Source of the DNA: Comamonas sp.
Lineage (GTDB): Bacteria; Pseudomonadota; Gammaproteobacteria; Burkholderiales; Burkholderiaceae_C
Length of the DNA stretch: 58,606 bases
Direction: 5' to 3'
NCBI RefSeq assembly: GCF_009360615.1
Contig: NZ_SPEY01000061.1
Location: forward strand, 1 to 58,606
Each line of letters begins with the position of its first letter. Within the stretch, counting starts at the first letter, position 1. The position numbers and the translations under genes are program-made. Below are positions 17,994-29,624 of the stretch, piece by piece. The notes under the pieces were generated by a model. That model saw only the letters and a list, made by a program, of their open reading frames with translations, did not search any database and was not told the DNA's origin.

Positions 17994-19375
17994 GCGTCCT
18001 CTCTCTTGCGCAACTTGATACGAACGCCATTTTCGGAGCGAATCGTCAGACGCCCCACAGGCTGCGGCACATGACCTTGCGCGGGCAGGATTTCGTAGCG
18101 CTGCAGCAGGCAGGCCAGAATCAGGACCGCCTCCTGCAAGGCAAATGCAGCGCCCAGACAGACACGCGGGCCCATGCTGAAGGGCATGTAAGCGTGTTTG
18201 ATGGCCTCCTTGTCCTCCTCGCGGTCAAAGCGATCGGGATCGAAGGCATCGGGGTTCTGCCACCATTTGCGGTGGCGCTGCAGCAGCCAGGGGGCCACCA
18301 CCACCGTGCTGCGCTCCTTCAGTTGCTTGCCCCGGATGGGGCAGGATTGAACGTTCTCCCGGGCGAAGAAGCCCACGGGCGGAAACAGGCGCAAGGTCTC
18401 CCGAAAGATATTCCAGACCTGCGAGAAGCTTTTCATGTCCGCCTGCTGCGGCAGACGATCGCCAGCCACCTCCAGCACTTGCTCGTAGGCACGCTGCTGA
18501 ATGTCGGGAGACTGGGACAGCAGGTAGCTGGCCCATGTCAGCGCACTGGCCGACGTTTCATGCCCGGCCAGAAACAGCATGGCCACCTGATTGACCAGCT
18601 CTTCCTCGTTGAAAGGCTCGCCGGTGTCCGGATCCCGGGCCTGCATGAAGGCGGCAAGAATATCCTCCTGCTCCTCGGCCTTGCCCTTCAGGTGCGCTTC
18701 ATAGCGCGGCTTGATCATGGCATGCAGCAGGCCGCGGATCTCCCGGGCGGCCTGGTTGCTCTGCCAGCGATACCAGGGCATGGTCAGCCAGCGAACCCCG
18801 AACAGGGCCGGCAGCATGAGCTTGGGAGCCAGCGCCTGGTAGCGGGCAAAGGCCTCGAAGATTCGATGCGCATCGGGTCCCTGCAGCGGCGTGGAGAAGA
18901 TGGTGCGAAAAATGATATCAGCGGTGACATGGGTCATCTCGATCTCGATATCGTAGGGCTGCGTCTGGTCCACGGCATCCAGGCGCTCCAGCATCGCTTG
19001 CGCAGCCCCCAGCATGCGCGGGAAAGCGACGTTCACCCGGGCCTGGGCAAACGCCGGGTTCATCATGGTGCGCTGCCGCTGCCACTGCTCGCCATTGGTC
19101 GTGAAGATGCTGTCGCCCAGCAAAGGCTCCAGCGATGCATGCAGCAGATGGCTCTTGGGAAACCGCTGCGCCTCGGTCTGCATGACTCTCTTGACTTCCT
19201 GGGTGTCGTTGAGCATGTAGAGATCGACGCCAGGCAGATGGACTTCGCCCATCTGCATGCTGTAGCTGCGCTCGAACAACGCATCCATCCAGGAACGCCG
19301 TGCATGCCAGAACATGCGCAGCTTCGATGTCTGTTCGGGGTGGGGTTTGGGATAGACGGGGCAGAAACGACTCAT
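17990..19375 (-). CDS. Cytochrome P450
   Basis: A heme monooxygenase, 461 residues with all hallmarks: I-helix oxygen-activation motif AGHET at 270-274, ExxR at 326-329 (ETLR), and heme loop FSMGPRVCLG with the ligand Cys406. No fused reductase and no signal peptide are seen, so separate electron donors are needed. The general pattern recalls fatty-acid or lipid hydroxylating P450s, but the substrate is not known. It overlaps its neighbours by four bases on both sides and follows the capsule linker genes, which is unusual company for a P450. Confidence 0.93.
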   Translation of the reverse strand: MSRFCPVYPKPHPEQTSKLRMFWHARRSWMDALFERSYSMQMGEVHLPGVDLYMLNDTQEVKRVMQTEAQRFPKSHLLHASLEPLLGDSIFTTNGEQWQRQRTMMNPAFAQARVNVAFPRMLGAAQAMLERLDAVDQTQPYDIEIEMTHVTADIIFRTIFSTPLQGPDAHRIFEAFARYQALAPKLMLPALFGVRWLTMPWYRWQSNQAAREIRGLLHAMIKPRYEAHLKGKAEEQEDILAAFMQARDPDTGEPFNEEELVNQVAMLFLAGHETSASALTWASYLLSQSPDIQQRAYEQVLEVAGDRLPQQADMKSFSQVWNIFRETLRLFPPVGFFARENVQSCPIRGKQLKERSTVVVAPWLLQRHRKWWQNPDAFDPDRFDREEDKEAIKHAYMPFSMGPRVCLGAAFALQEAVLILACLLQRYEILPAQGHVPQPVGRLTIRSENGVRIKLRKREDA

Positions 19376-20682
19376 CGCACCAATTTCCTCTCTAGATAGT
19401 CTTGCATCGGACCGGCGCTGGTGAGCAATTCGAAATAGTCATAGGCACCGGCAACTTCGCCGGCCATCAGATACTGAAAATGCATGCGCATCTTGTTCCT
19501 GCGCAACCAACGGTAAGTTGCCGGCAAAAACAGCTTGTGAAAGCGTGGCGAACACACCGCTTGCGGGTTGAGCCCCCATTGGGGGTGGCGCTTGCCGGCT
19601 GCGGCGAAGAAGCGGGCCGCTTGGGGCGGATTCGTCTGCCCATCCTCGCGCAGCGACAGCCCGACCACATCGCACATGCCGAAACACACGCTATCGCTGG
19701 GGGAAGAAATGTCGGCCCAGTACACCGCGTCGTCCAGGGCAATCTCGCGCAGGGTCTGCCGCAACGCACCTGCGCCGGGAAACAGCCCGAACAGCGGAAT
19801 GCAGTTGCCCAGGGTGACCAGATTCACCACTGGCTTGCGCGAGGGGGCCAAGGATAGCGGACTTTGGGCCAGCCTTCGGCGAAGTGCCCGGGTCAACTTC
19901 AGAGCCTGCACGCTGCCGACACTGAAGCCGACCACCACCACTTCACGCCAGCGCTGCTGCTGCATGGCCTTCGCCACATCCTCGGCCATCGCCTCGATAC
20001 GTGCCTCCAGCTCGGGGAAAGCCTTCTCCGAACTGGCATGGGCAAAGTTCAGAATCCGCAAAAGCCAGCTGATGTGCAGATAACGGTCCAGCACCAGGCC
20101 GCCCCAGCCCACGGCAGCGACCACCGCCAGCATCAGCGCGAGCGCACCCGGTACCGGCAATCCATCCCATAGCTTGGCGAGACAGGCGCCCAGGCCGACG
20201 CCCGCCAGCAGCACCAGCAGCACATAGACCAGCGGATACATCAGCGCCCACAAGGTAAAGCGCGCCTGCTCCCGCACGGGTTCGAGCCAACGCCTCAACT
20301 TCCAGATGGAAACATAGGTCCCCAGGGCCTGTCGAAAAACCCCCAACCGGCCCTGAGGCCAGTGGAGTCGGACCTGGTCATGCCAGTCAAAAAAAACAAA
20401 ATCGGCCCCGGCCGTCCCGTCCGAGTCCGCCTGGGCAACCCGCCATCGGGAATGCAGCGATTTTCCGGGGGCAGCATCGCCCCCGCTCCATTTCTCCCTG
20501 CTGCCAATCTCGTACCTTCCATCTCCCGAAACAGCCGGCTGCTTGCGCGATTCCGTACGCATCAGCTGGTGATAGTGCCTTGCACCGCGCGGATCGAAGC
20601 CGCCCATGAATATCACCAGGCGCTCGACCTCCCCTGTCTTGCGGGAAGGCTCGGATGAAATGGTCTTGTCGCTGCTAGTCAT
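19372..20682 (-). CDS. Membrane-anchored hydrolase-like protein of unknown function
   Basis: 436 residues from the ATG at 20682, which follows GGAG; longer upstream frames would run into kpsS. It opens with RLVIFMGGFDPRGARHYHQLM, has two hydrophobic segments (about 143-168 and 178-198), then VVVVGFSVGSVQAL. The GFSVG there (252-256) fits the GxSxG nucleophile elbow of alpha/beta hydrolases, with Ser254 as candidate nucleophile. No named family is recognised. The stop overlaps the P450 start by four bases, suggesting the two proteins act together, perhaps on a lipid. Confidence 0.75.
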   Translation of the reverse strand: MTSSDKTISSEPSRKTGEVERLVIFMGGFDPRGARHYHQLMRTESRKQPAVSGDGRYEIGSREKWSGGDAAPGKSLHSRWRVAQADSDGTAGADFVFFDWHDQVRLHWPQGRLGVFRQALGTYVSIWKLRRWLEPVREQARFTLWALMYPLVYVLLVLLAGVGLGACLAKLWDGLPVPGALALMLAVVAAVGWGGLVLDRYLHISWLLRILNFAHASSEKAFPELEARIEAMAEDVAKAMQQQRWREVVVVGFSVGSVQALKLTRALRRRLAQSPLSLAPSRKPVVNLVTLGNCIPLFGLFPGAGALRQTLREIALDDAVYWADISSPSDSVCFGMCDVVGLSLREDGQTNPPQAARFFAAAGKRHPQWGLNPQAVCSPRFHKLFLPATYRWLRRNKMRMHFQYLMAGEVAGAYDYFELLTSAGPMQDYLERKLVR

Positions 20683-20717
20683 TGCACTCCGGAAAGCGGA
20701 ATCCCCCATACCACGGC

Positions 20718-22214
20718 TTATTCGACAGAGGCCACCCCCTGCCGCATCGAAGGCATGGCATCGGCCTGATGGGCAGGCATGGAGGCAGGGGTCGCCTCTC
20801 CGGGCTCCTGCGGCCACAGCAGAGGATCCACCGAGGAGCCACCGCCCCACAGGCGCTGGGCCATCTGACCATCCAGCGCTGCGCCGCAACGCCACGAAAC
20901 CGAAGACAGCCGACGATAGAAGCTGCCGTTGATCTGCGTGCACTCTATCAAGGCCTTGCGAAAGCGCGAGAGCATTTCCTGGTCGGGAGCCGCCTGATGG
21001 GCCCGGAACCAGAAGTCCCGCATCCTGCCCTGGTAGGTCAACCCTTCCAGGTCATACAAGGCGTTGCCGCAGACCTTGACGGGAGCGCCATGACCCAAGG
21101 CCGAAAGCCCGGTCGTGCTGTTGACCAGCACCACCCCCTTAGCGTTCCTGAGCAGGGAGGGCAAATGCTGGTCATGGATATAGAACACCTTGCCCTCCAG
21201 CCCATGGCGCCGCGCCAGAAGGTGGATGATGTTGGCGTAGTTTCGATGCCCGCGATCCATCGGGTGGTGCTTGAAAACCACCACGTCATCGGCAATCGAC
21301 TTCCCTCCTTCGGGCACGCCGTCCTTGCGCTCCATCGCCAGGGCCCGGGAAAAGGAATGCAGAACGTGATTGATGAAATCCGTCACGAAATCGTAGTTCG
21401 AGTGAACCACGATCTGGGCATCGTTGTAGACCTGCAGGGGTGCCAGGAAGAACTTCTTGCGCAGGTCGCCCAGCAGGCGATCCTCGATATCCTTTTCCGT
21501 GCGCCGATACCAGAACTTGCGCAGATAACTGAGCCACCACCAGGGAGCATCGCGCACGGTCATGCTCCGGTGATGCAGGGCATTGTTCCAGAACCACTGC
21601 CCGAGCCAGGCTGCAAAGAAATACAGCATGCCCCACATGGCCGAGTGCCAGAAAGAGTTGCCGACCTTCTTCCAGGACTCCGTGGCCGGCCCGTTCGAAT
21701 GAGAACGCGATGGGGCATTCTCCTGCTTCGACCTGTGTTTCAGCCAGAGGGCCAGCCTCTTTTCGAAATGCGAATGCCCGTTGACGCCCATGGGCTCGAA
21801 AGTGATGTGATCGGGCCGCAGATAGCCTTCTTCAAACACCCCGAAGGCGCAACCCAGGCGCTCCGTCATGGAGCGCACGCAGGCATGGACCGGCCGGCAA
21901 TCTCCGAACAAGAGCACGGCATCGATCCGGTGCCTGACGATGAAGGCTTCCAGCACCTCCGGCCACTGCGCCAGGTCGCCCTTGAACGAATGAGCCTTGC
22001 GCGGATAGAACAGCCAATCCCCGGCGTTGAAATTGAACTTGAATACAGTCGCCCCCACCGAGCGCAAGTCCTTGGCCAGGTTCCAGAAAAAAGGCCCTAC
22101 CGGGCCTTGTAGCAACAAAACACGTTTAGACGCAAATCCACTCTTGTTCTTCATGCGTACGAGACTGCGGGTTGTCAGGCCGCTTGGTATTTCTATGGAG
22201 GCGTCATGAAGCAT
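20718..22214 (-). CDS. kpsS: Capsule Kdo-linker transferase KpsS
   Basis: KpsS starts the poly-Kdo linker by adding the first beta-Kdo to lyso-phosphatidylglycerol in group 2 type, ABC-exported capsules. The signature VLLLQGPVGPFFWNLAKDL is present, followed by FGDCRPVHA, VFEEGYLRPDHIT and, later, FKHHPMDRGH and VVLVNSTTGLSAL, typical of the capsule synthesis family. Length is 498; KpsS is usually about 400, and both the start (ATG at 22214 or 22154) and a Pro/Ala-rich tail add to it. It lies directly after kpsC in the operon. Confidence 0.93.
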   Translation of the reverse strand: MLHDASIEIPSGLTTRSLVRMKNKSGFASKRVLLLQGPVGPFFWNLAKDLRSVGATVFKFNFNAGDWLFYPRKAHSFKGDLAQWPEVLEAFIVRHRIDAVLLFGDCRPVHACVRSMTERLGCAFGVFEEGYLRPDHITFEPMGVNGHSHFEKRLALWLKHRSKQENAPSRSHSNGPATESWKKVGNSFWHSAMWGMLYFFAAWLGQWFWNNALHHRSMTVRDAPWWWLSYLRKFWYRRTEKDIEDRLLGDLRKKFFLAPLQVYNDAQIVVHSNYDFVTDFINHVLHSFSRALAMERKDGVPEGGKSIADDVVVFKHHPMDRGHRNYANIIHLLARRHGLEGKVFYIHDQHLPSLLRNAKGVVLVNSTTGLSALGHGAPVKVCGNALYDLEGLTYQGRMRDFWFRAHQAAPDQEMLSRFRKALIECTQINGSFYRRLSSVSWRCGAALDGQMAQRLWGGGSSVDPLLWPQEPGEATPASMPAHQADAMPSMRQGVASVE

Positions 22215-22312
22215 GACCCCGATATTTTAGGGGTTTCACCGAGCGCGCCTCCTGCACATCACTGCGTGATGACAACAAATCGATGAAAAATAAATGCAAA
22301 AAAAGGTAAGTG

Positions 22313-24406
22313 TCACCAGTCCGACAAAATCGAGCGCAGCAGCACCCCGCTTTTGCGCCATTGCCGCCTCAGCCAGCCGGACTTCAAGCCCTGCAAGCCT
22401 CCAGACTGCTCCAGGGCCGTACGCTGCTCCAGCAAGCGCCTGAGCACCGCTTCGCAGCTGGTATAGCCCCGGAGCACCGGATCCCAGTACAAGGGGTAGT
22501 GCAGCAGCGCCCCCGCAACCAGCTCATCCAGAGACAGCGGGCGGCTGCGGCGCGGCACGCGCAGGCAGTCCTGCGTCAGACCCCAGCCGGCGTAGAACGG
22601 GCGCCCGTGCACCACTACCTGCTTGCCGCGCAACAAGGCATCAAAGCCCGTCAACGACGTCATGGTCACCACCACGTCGCAAGCCTCGATACAGCTGACC
22701 ACCGACGCCCCCAGTTCGAGATGGTCCGCATGCTGCAAGGCCACCGCCGGCTCGACATGGCCCTTGCGATTGCCGCTGCTGACATCGGGATGCGGCTTGA
22801 AGACGATGAATGCATGAGGAAATGCAGCGCGCGCCGCCTGGATCAGACCCAGATTCGTGCAGACGCCATCGGCATCGCAGCCAAAGCGAATGGAGGCATC
22901 GTCTTCCACCTGACCCGGCACCAGCACCACCTGCCGACCGGCCTGCGGACGGTCATGGTTGAACCAGTCCACCGGGCGATGGGGCTCCAGGTTGTACTTG
23001 GTGATGCCATGCTCGACGATAAAGGCACGCACATTGCGCGCGCGCTCCAGATCCTGCGCAGTGAATGCCCGCGTGTTGAGCAAGTCCTCCAGCTCCGAAG
23101 GCTGACCCGGGTCGAAATAAATGCCCTTGGCATCCAGCACAAAGGACTGCGGCGGGATCAGATCGGAGCCCAGGCCCACCGAACGGACGAAACCATCCTC
23201 CATGCGCAGCAGGCGCACGCCCGCTGCATCCGCCAACTCCTGCACACCTGCCGGCGGCACCCGGCCCCAACAGACCAGGCAATCTTCACCAGCAGGCCGT
23301 AAAGCCCTGGCCGCCGCAGCGTTCTTGACGAACACGACCTTGCCGGGATGCAGCGACAGCATGGCCTTCACGTTCGCGGCCTTCCAGCGTCGAAAGCCCA
23401 CCACAATCATGCGTCCGCCAAAGCGCTGAGCCGCCTTGCGCTGACGCTCCAGCCAGTCCATCACATCCAGTACATTGCCGCGCTGCCGGGTCTCGGGATT
23501 CAGATAGCGGGTGTAGTGCACATAGCCGGCTGCAAACAACTCGTCCACCGAGCGTCGGCGACCGGCGCGACGCCGCATGGCAGCATGCTGCGGCTGCCGA
23601 TCATCTGTCACGCCCCAGCCCGCATACCAGGGCACGCCAAAACAGACGACCGGCTTGCCAGCCAGCAAGGCTTCGAAGCCCATGGTCGAGCTGACCACAT
23701 AGACCTTGTCCATCTGCGCAATCAGGCTCATCGGGTTGACGGCATTGCGCAGCACCACCGTGCGGGCATCGGACTGCACGCCCGTCAGATAGCCGCCCTT
23801 GCGACCCGAAGTCACCTCGGGGTGGGTCTTGACATAGACCGTGGCCCGCGGGTTTTCGGCCAGCGCAGCGGCCAGCATGGCGTCAAACGTAGCGGCATCC
23901 GCCCCGCCCTTTGCCACGCTCATATCGCCCGCCGTCTGGTCCACGACCAGCACCCGCTGAACATCGTCGCTGCGCAGCATTCCCGAGGGCAGCTCAGGAG
24001 CATGGTTGTACTTGCTCAGCCCAGCGGACAGCAGTTGCTCGCGGGCCTGCCGCGCCTGCACGGCATCCGCAGCCAGCACATCGGCATCGCTGCTCAGCAA
24101 ACGCTCCAGTGCACTGGGACGCGTGCAGTCGTAGTAGATGCCGGCGTCATCGACCACCAGCGACAGCGGCGGGAAATGCTCGCCGGTGCCAAAGGAGCGC
24201 AGAAAGCCGTCTTCCAGCGCCACATAAGGCAGCCCGTGCTTGTCTGCATAAGCGATGGCCTTGCGTGTGCTGGGGCGCAGACCCCACCCTGCTACAGCAT
24301 CCACATCCGGCCGGAGCCAGGAAGAAAGGCGCGAAACATCAGCGCCCGTCAACCGATCAAGGAAAGGGATTCTGCCAATACCCTTCGAGAGAATCCCGAA
24401 CCTCAT
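22313..24406 (-). CDS. kpsC: Capsule poly-Kdo linker transferase KpsC
   Basis: Extends the beta-Kdo linker on the lipid anchor of capsular polysaccharide. The 697 residues show the expected internal duplication: each half carries EDGFxRS (ALEDGFLRSFG, then RMEDGFVRSVG), a segment like YVKTHPEV or VFKPHPDV, and a GFxALLxGKxVxxxGxPxYAGWG block. Length matches KpsC. It begins one base after the kdsD stop. The product acts at the inner face of the cytoplasmic membrane with KpsS and the KpsMT exporter. Confidence 0.96.
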   Translation of the reverse strand: MRFGILSKGIGRIPFLDRLTGADVSRLSSWLRPDVDAVAGWGLRPSTRKAIAYADKHGLPYVALEDGFLRSFGTGEHFPPLSLVVDDAGIYYDCTRPSALERLLSSDADVLAADAVQARQAREQLLSAGLSKYNHAPELPSGMLRSDDVQRVLVVDQTAGDMSVAKGGADAATFDAMLAAALAENPRATVYVKTHPEVTSGRKGGYLTGVQSDARTVVLRNAVNPMSLIAQMDKVYVVSSTMGFEALLAGKPVVCFGVPWYAGWGVTDDRQPQHAAMRRRAGRRRSVDELFAAGYVHYTRYLNPETRQRGNVLDVMDWLERQRKAAQRFGGRMIVVGFRRWKAANVKAMLSLHPGKVVFVKNAAAARALRPAGEDCLVCWGRVPPAGVQELADAAGVRLLRMEDGFVRSVGLGSDLIPPQSFVLDAKGIYFDPGQPSELEDLLNTRAFTAQDLERARNVRAFIVEHGITKYNLEPHRPVDWFNHDRPQAGRQVVLVPGQVEDDASIRFGCDADGVCTNLGLIQAARAAFPHAFIVFKPHPDVSSGNRKGHVEPAVALQHADHLELGASVVSCIEACDVVVTMTSLTGFDALLRGKQVVVHGRPFYAGWGLTQDCLRVPRRSRPLSLDELVAGALLHYPLYWDPVLRGYTSCEAVLRRLLEQRTALEQSGGLQGLKSGWLRRQWRKSGVLLRSILSDW

Positions 24407-24407
24407 A

Positions 24408-25400
24408 TCAGACTGCCGGAGAAGGTTCGCCCTTCAGACCGAAGATCTGAAGCACGCCCGTCACTTGACCTCCGCCATTCTTCACAACCAGAGCGCCCAC
24501 CTCTTTTTCCCTCATGAAGGCTTCGGCTTCCGCAAAACGAACCTCTTCACCAATCGTCAAAGGGTTCGACGACATCATGTGTCGAGCACTCAGAAGTTTC
24601 ACATCATCCTGAGAACCGAACGCCCGTCGCAAGTCGCCGTCCGTGATGATGCCTCGCAGCAATTCGCCATCCATCACCAAGGTCAGACCCATGCGGCCAT
24701 AGGTGATAGAGGTCACCACATCGCGGAACGAGGCATCGGGGGAACATACAGGTAGCGGCCCTTTCTGCATGACATCGCATACGCGTGTCAGCAGACGGCG
24801 TCCCAGGCTGCCGCCGGGATGGAAGCGCGCAAAGTCCTCTGGCTGGAAGTCACGCTTTACCGTCAAGGCCACCGCCAGGGCATCGCCCATGGCCAATGTA
24901 TTGGTGGTGGAGCTGGTAGGAGCCAGATTGTTTTTGCAAGCCTCACGCTCAACCCCCACATCCAGCACCACGTGCGAATGGCGTGCCAGTGTGGACTCCA
25001 TCTTGCCAGTCAGCGCAATGATCCTGTTTTTCTGATGCTCCAGGAACGGGAGAATGCGCAGCACTTCTTCCGTCTCGCCCGAGTTGGAAATCAGAAGCGC
25101 CACATCGATGGGCTTGATCATGCCCAGGTCGCCATGGAATGCCTCTCCCGGATGCACAAAAAAGGCTGGCGTTCCGGTGGATGCGAGCGTAGCAGCAATC
25201 TTCTGCCCAATGATGCCGGACTTGCCCATGCCGACCACCACCACACGTCCCTGCATGGCCAACACCATCTCTACCGCTTCGTTGAAGCGGGCATCCATAC
25301 GCGAGCGCATACGGCGCAGTGCTTCGATCTCTATGTCCAGCGTTTCTTGCGCAATGGCCAACGCATCGCCCGCCGCATCGTTCTTCGCTTTCATGTCCAT
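24408..25400 (-). CDS. kdsD: Arabinose-5-phosphate isomerase (KdsD/KpsF)
   Basis: Converts ribulose 5-phosphate to arabinose 5-phosphate, the first step to Kdo. It has an N-terminal SIS domain (GMGKSGIIGQKIAATLASTG, then HPGEAFHGDLGM, then SNSGETEE) and two CBS domains in the last 130 residues (CSPDASFRDVV, then ITDGDLRRAF). Length (330) is normal. Because it sits in a capsule operon it may be the KpsF-type paralogue, with a housekeeping copy elsewhere. Confidence 0.95.
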   Translation of the reverse strand: MDMKAKNDAAGDALAIAQETLDIEIEALRRMRSRMDARFNEAVEMVLAMQGRVVVVGMGKSGIIGQKIAATLASTGTPAFFVHPGEAFHGDLGMIKPIDVALLISNSGETEEVLRILPFLEHQKNRIIALTGKMESTLARHSHVVLDVGVEREACKNNLAPTSSTTNTLAMGDALAVALTVKRDFQPEDFARFHPGGSLGRRLLTRVCDVMQKGPLPVCSPDASFRDVVTSITYGRMGLTLVMDGELLRGIITDGDLRRAFGSQDDVKLLSARHMMSSNPLTIGEEVRFAEAEAFMREKEVGALVVKNGGGQVTGVLQIFGLKGEPSPAV

Positions 25401-25421
25401 GTGTCTACTTCCCTCTGTTCG

Positions 25422-26756
25422 TCATTGAGTCATGGCAGACATCACGCCTGCATAGCCTTGGGCGGAGCCGATCACGTCTTGTTTGCCCTGTGCGGAGAGG
25501 ATGGCGTCTGCCAACTCACGAAATGCACCCTGTCCGCCCGGGGTCTGCAACACACCGCTTGCTGCCTGGCGTACGTAGACCGGGGCATCAGGTACGGCAA
25601 AGCTCAGGCCGCAAGACGCAAAGGCCGGCAAATCAATGCTGTCGTCGCCAATACAGGCTGTTTGCGCGGCCTGCACTCCAGCCTGGGACATCAGTTCACG
25701 ACAAGCAGCGGCCTTGTCCTTGACGCCCAGCATGCACAGAGTCAAGCCCAAATCGGCCACGCGCTTGCGCAGCGTGGCCGAGTCACGACCGGAGAGCACG
25801 GCCACACGCACGCCGCTTTCTTCCAACAGCTTCATACCCAGGCCGTCCCGCACGTGAAAGCGCTTCAGGCACTCGCCAGTAGCGTCATAAAACAGTCCGC
25901 CATCGGTCAGCACCCCGTCCACATCGGTAATCACCAGGCGAACATCTGCCAACGTCGGCTGCGACTCTGGCTCACGCCCTTCCAGCAGCGCGCGCACGCG
26001 CTCCAGACACTCGGGCGTATCGACACCAGGCCCTGTAGGCTCCACCGCATAGGCGCGGATCTTCAGACCGGCAGCCATGAGGCGCAACTGTTCGAGCTTT
26101 TCAGCTTTCTCTGTCATCGGCTGGGGCAAACCGGAATAGCGCTCCAACACCTCACGGCGATAGGCATAGACGCCCACATGCTTGAGATAGGTGGCTTCCT
26201 GCGCATCACGCGGATACGGAATGGGCGAACGGCTGAAGTACAGCGCATCCCCGTTGTCCGCCAGAACCACTTTCACGGTATTCGGGTTCAGCGCCTCCTG
26301 CTCATTGATCGAATGGCAGAGCGTTCCCACAGCCACGCTGGCATCAACCAGCATGCCATCCACCAATCGCTGCACATCCCCGGGCCGCACCAGCGGCTCA
26401 TCACCCTGCAGATTGACATAGATGTCTGCAGGAACCTGAGCCATCACCTCAGCCAGGCGATCCGTGCCGGACGGGTGATCCTTGGATGTCATTACCCAGC
26501 GGCCGCCAAATGCCTGCACGGCCTGCGCCACGCGATCATCATCGGTGGCGACCAGCACGGCCTGCACACCTGCAACCTGGCATGCGCGCTCGTACACATG
26601 CTGAATCATGGGTTTGCCCGCAATATCGGCGAGAGGCTTGCCGGGCAACCGGGTCGAGCCATAGCGGGCCGGAATCACAATAGCTACTGCTGTGCCTAGG
26701 CCAGCGCCGCCCCTGGAACAAGCGTCCGAAGTGGGCTCCGTCAGAGCATGTTGCAT
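25422..26756 (-). CDS. Fused CMP-Kdo synthetase / Kdo-8-phosphate phosphatase
   Basis: Two enzymes in one 444-residue chain. Residues about 22-265 are KdsB, which activates Kdo with CTP: VIPARYGSTRLPGKPL, VNLQGDEP and the LKHVGVYAYRR segment. Residues about 275-425 are KdsC, a HAD phosphatase that makes free Kdo: VITDVDGVLTDGG with the nucleophile aspartate, SGRDS, and GDDSIDLPAF. The usual order in the pathway is phosphatase then synthetase, so the fusion joins consecutive steps. The ATG at 26756 is preferred; a TTG seven codons upstream is possible. It replaces the separate kpsU of group 2 capsule loci. Confidence 0.93.
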   Translation of the reverse strand: MQHALTEPTSDACSRGGAGLGTAVAIVIPARYGSTRLPGKPLADIAGKPMIQHVYERACQVAGVQAVLVATDDDRVAQAVQAFGGRWVMTSKDHPSGTDRLAEVMAQVPADIYVNLQGDEPLVRPGDVQRLVDGMLVDASVAVGTLCHSINEQEALNPNTVKVVLADNGDALYFSRSPIPYPRDAQEATYLKHVGVYAYRREVLERYSGLPQPMTEKAEKLEQLRLMAAGLKIRAYAVEPTGPGVDTPECLERVRALLEGREPESQPTLADVRLVITDVDGVLTDGGLFYDATGECLKRFHVRDGLGMKLLEESGVRVAVLSGRDSATLRKRVADLGLTLCMLGVKDKAAACRELMSQAGVQAAQTACIGDDSIDLPAFASCGLSFAVPDAPVYVRQAASGVLQTPGGQGAFRELADAILSAQGKQDVIGSAQGYAGVMSAMTQ

Positions 26757-26766
26757 ATTTACCAAA

Positions 26767-26822
26767 TATAAAAACAATAGCTACTAACGCTTATCAGATA
26801 GGCGATAGCAGCTATTTTTATA
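26767..26822. repeat. AT-rich palindrome between kdsA and the kdsB-kdsC fusion gene
   Basis: The left arm (TATAAAAACAATAGCTACTA from 26767) pairs with the right arm ending AGCAGCTATTTTTATA, with a few mismatches. It overlaps the translation-initiation region of the fusion gene and so would form a hairpin in the mRNA near its start. It shares the AATAGCT/AGCTATT core with the palindrome at 1322-1419. Confidence 0.6.
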
Positions 26823-26854
26823 AAAAATCAGCGAAAGCCGCAATTTATCGCCGT

Positions 26855-29252
<2,398 letters not shown>

Positions 29253-29256
<4 letters not shown>

Positions 29257-29624
29257 CTCTTGATCCCCACCAGCTTCCGAATATCCTCCACGGACAACTG
29301 CACAAACTCGTCAGGCCGCAAAGCTCGATCATCCACGTAAAAACCATCGGTTCCACACCAAGGCTTTCCAGTATATATCTCGTCATACGGCACTTTGTGC
29401 TTATCCAGCCAGCCGACAATAATCGGCAGTGTATTGGCATTGATCTTGCCAACATTGCCTTCATACGTGCGCATATTGCGGCTCGTGCTGATCACGATCT
29501 CAAATCCCTGCGCCTTGAATTCACGCATGCGCTCTATTACATCCGGCTTGGGTATGGAGTTGGCATAATCGCCATTCACGGTAGAGCAAATGGTCTCATC
29601 CAGATCCATCACGATTCTTTTCAT
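29253..29624 (-). CDS. Small HAD-family phosphatase (capsule biosynthesis type)
   Basis: 123 residues, close to a minimal HAD core without a large cap domain. The catalytic motif is MDLDETICST (nucleophile Asp7, acid Asp9). ISTSRNMRTYEG supplies motif II, and GKPWCGTDGFYVDDRAL supplies the lysine and acidic pair. Similar short proteins are found in capsule loci of other Gram-negative bacteria. It overlaps the genes on both sides by four bases, so the three proteins are probably made in step. The substrate is likely a phosphorylated precursor of the group handled by its neighbours (inference). Confidence 0.85.

Noticed and set aside
24408..25400. Idea that the SIS-CBS protein is an IMP-dehydrogenase-like or sugar sensor protein
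   Set aside because: The full SIS plus two CBS layout with HPGEAFHGDLGM is specific for arabinose-5-phosphate isomerase, and the Kdo genes are adjacent.
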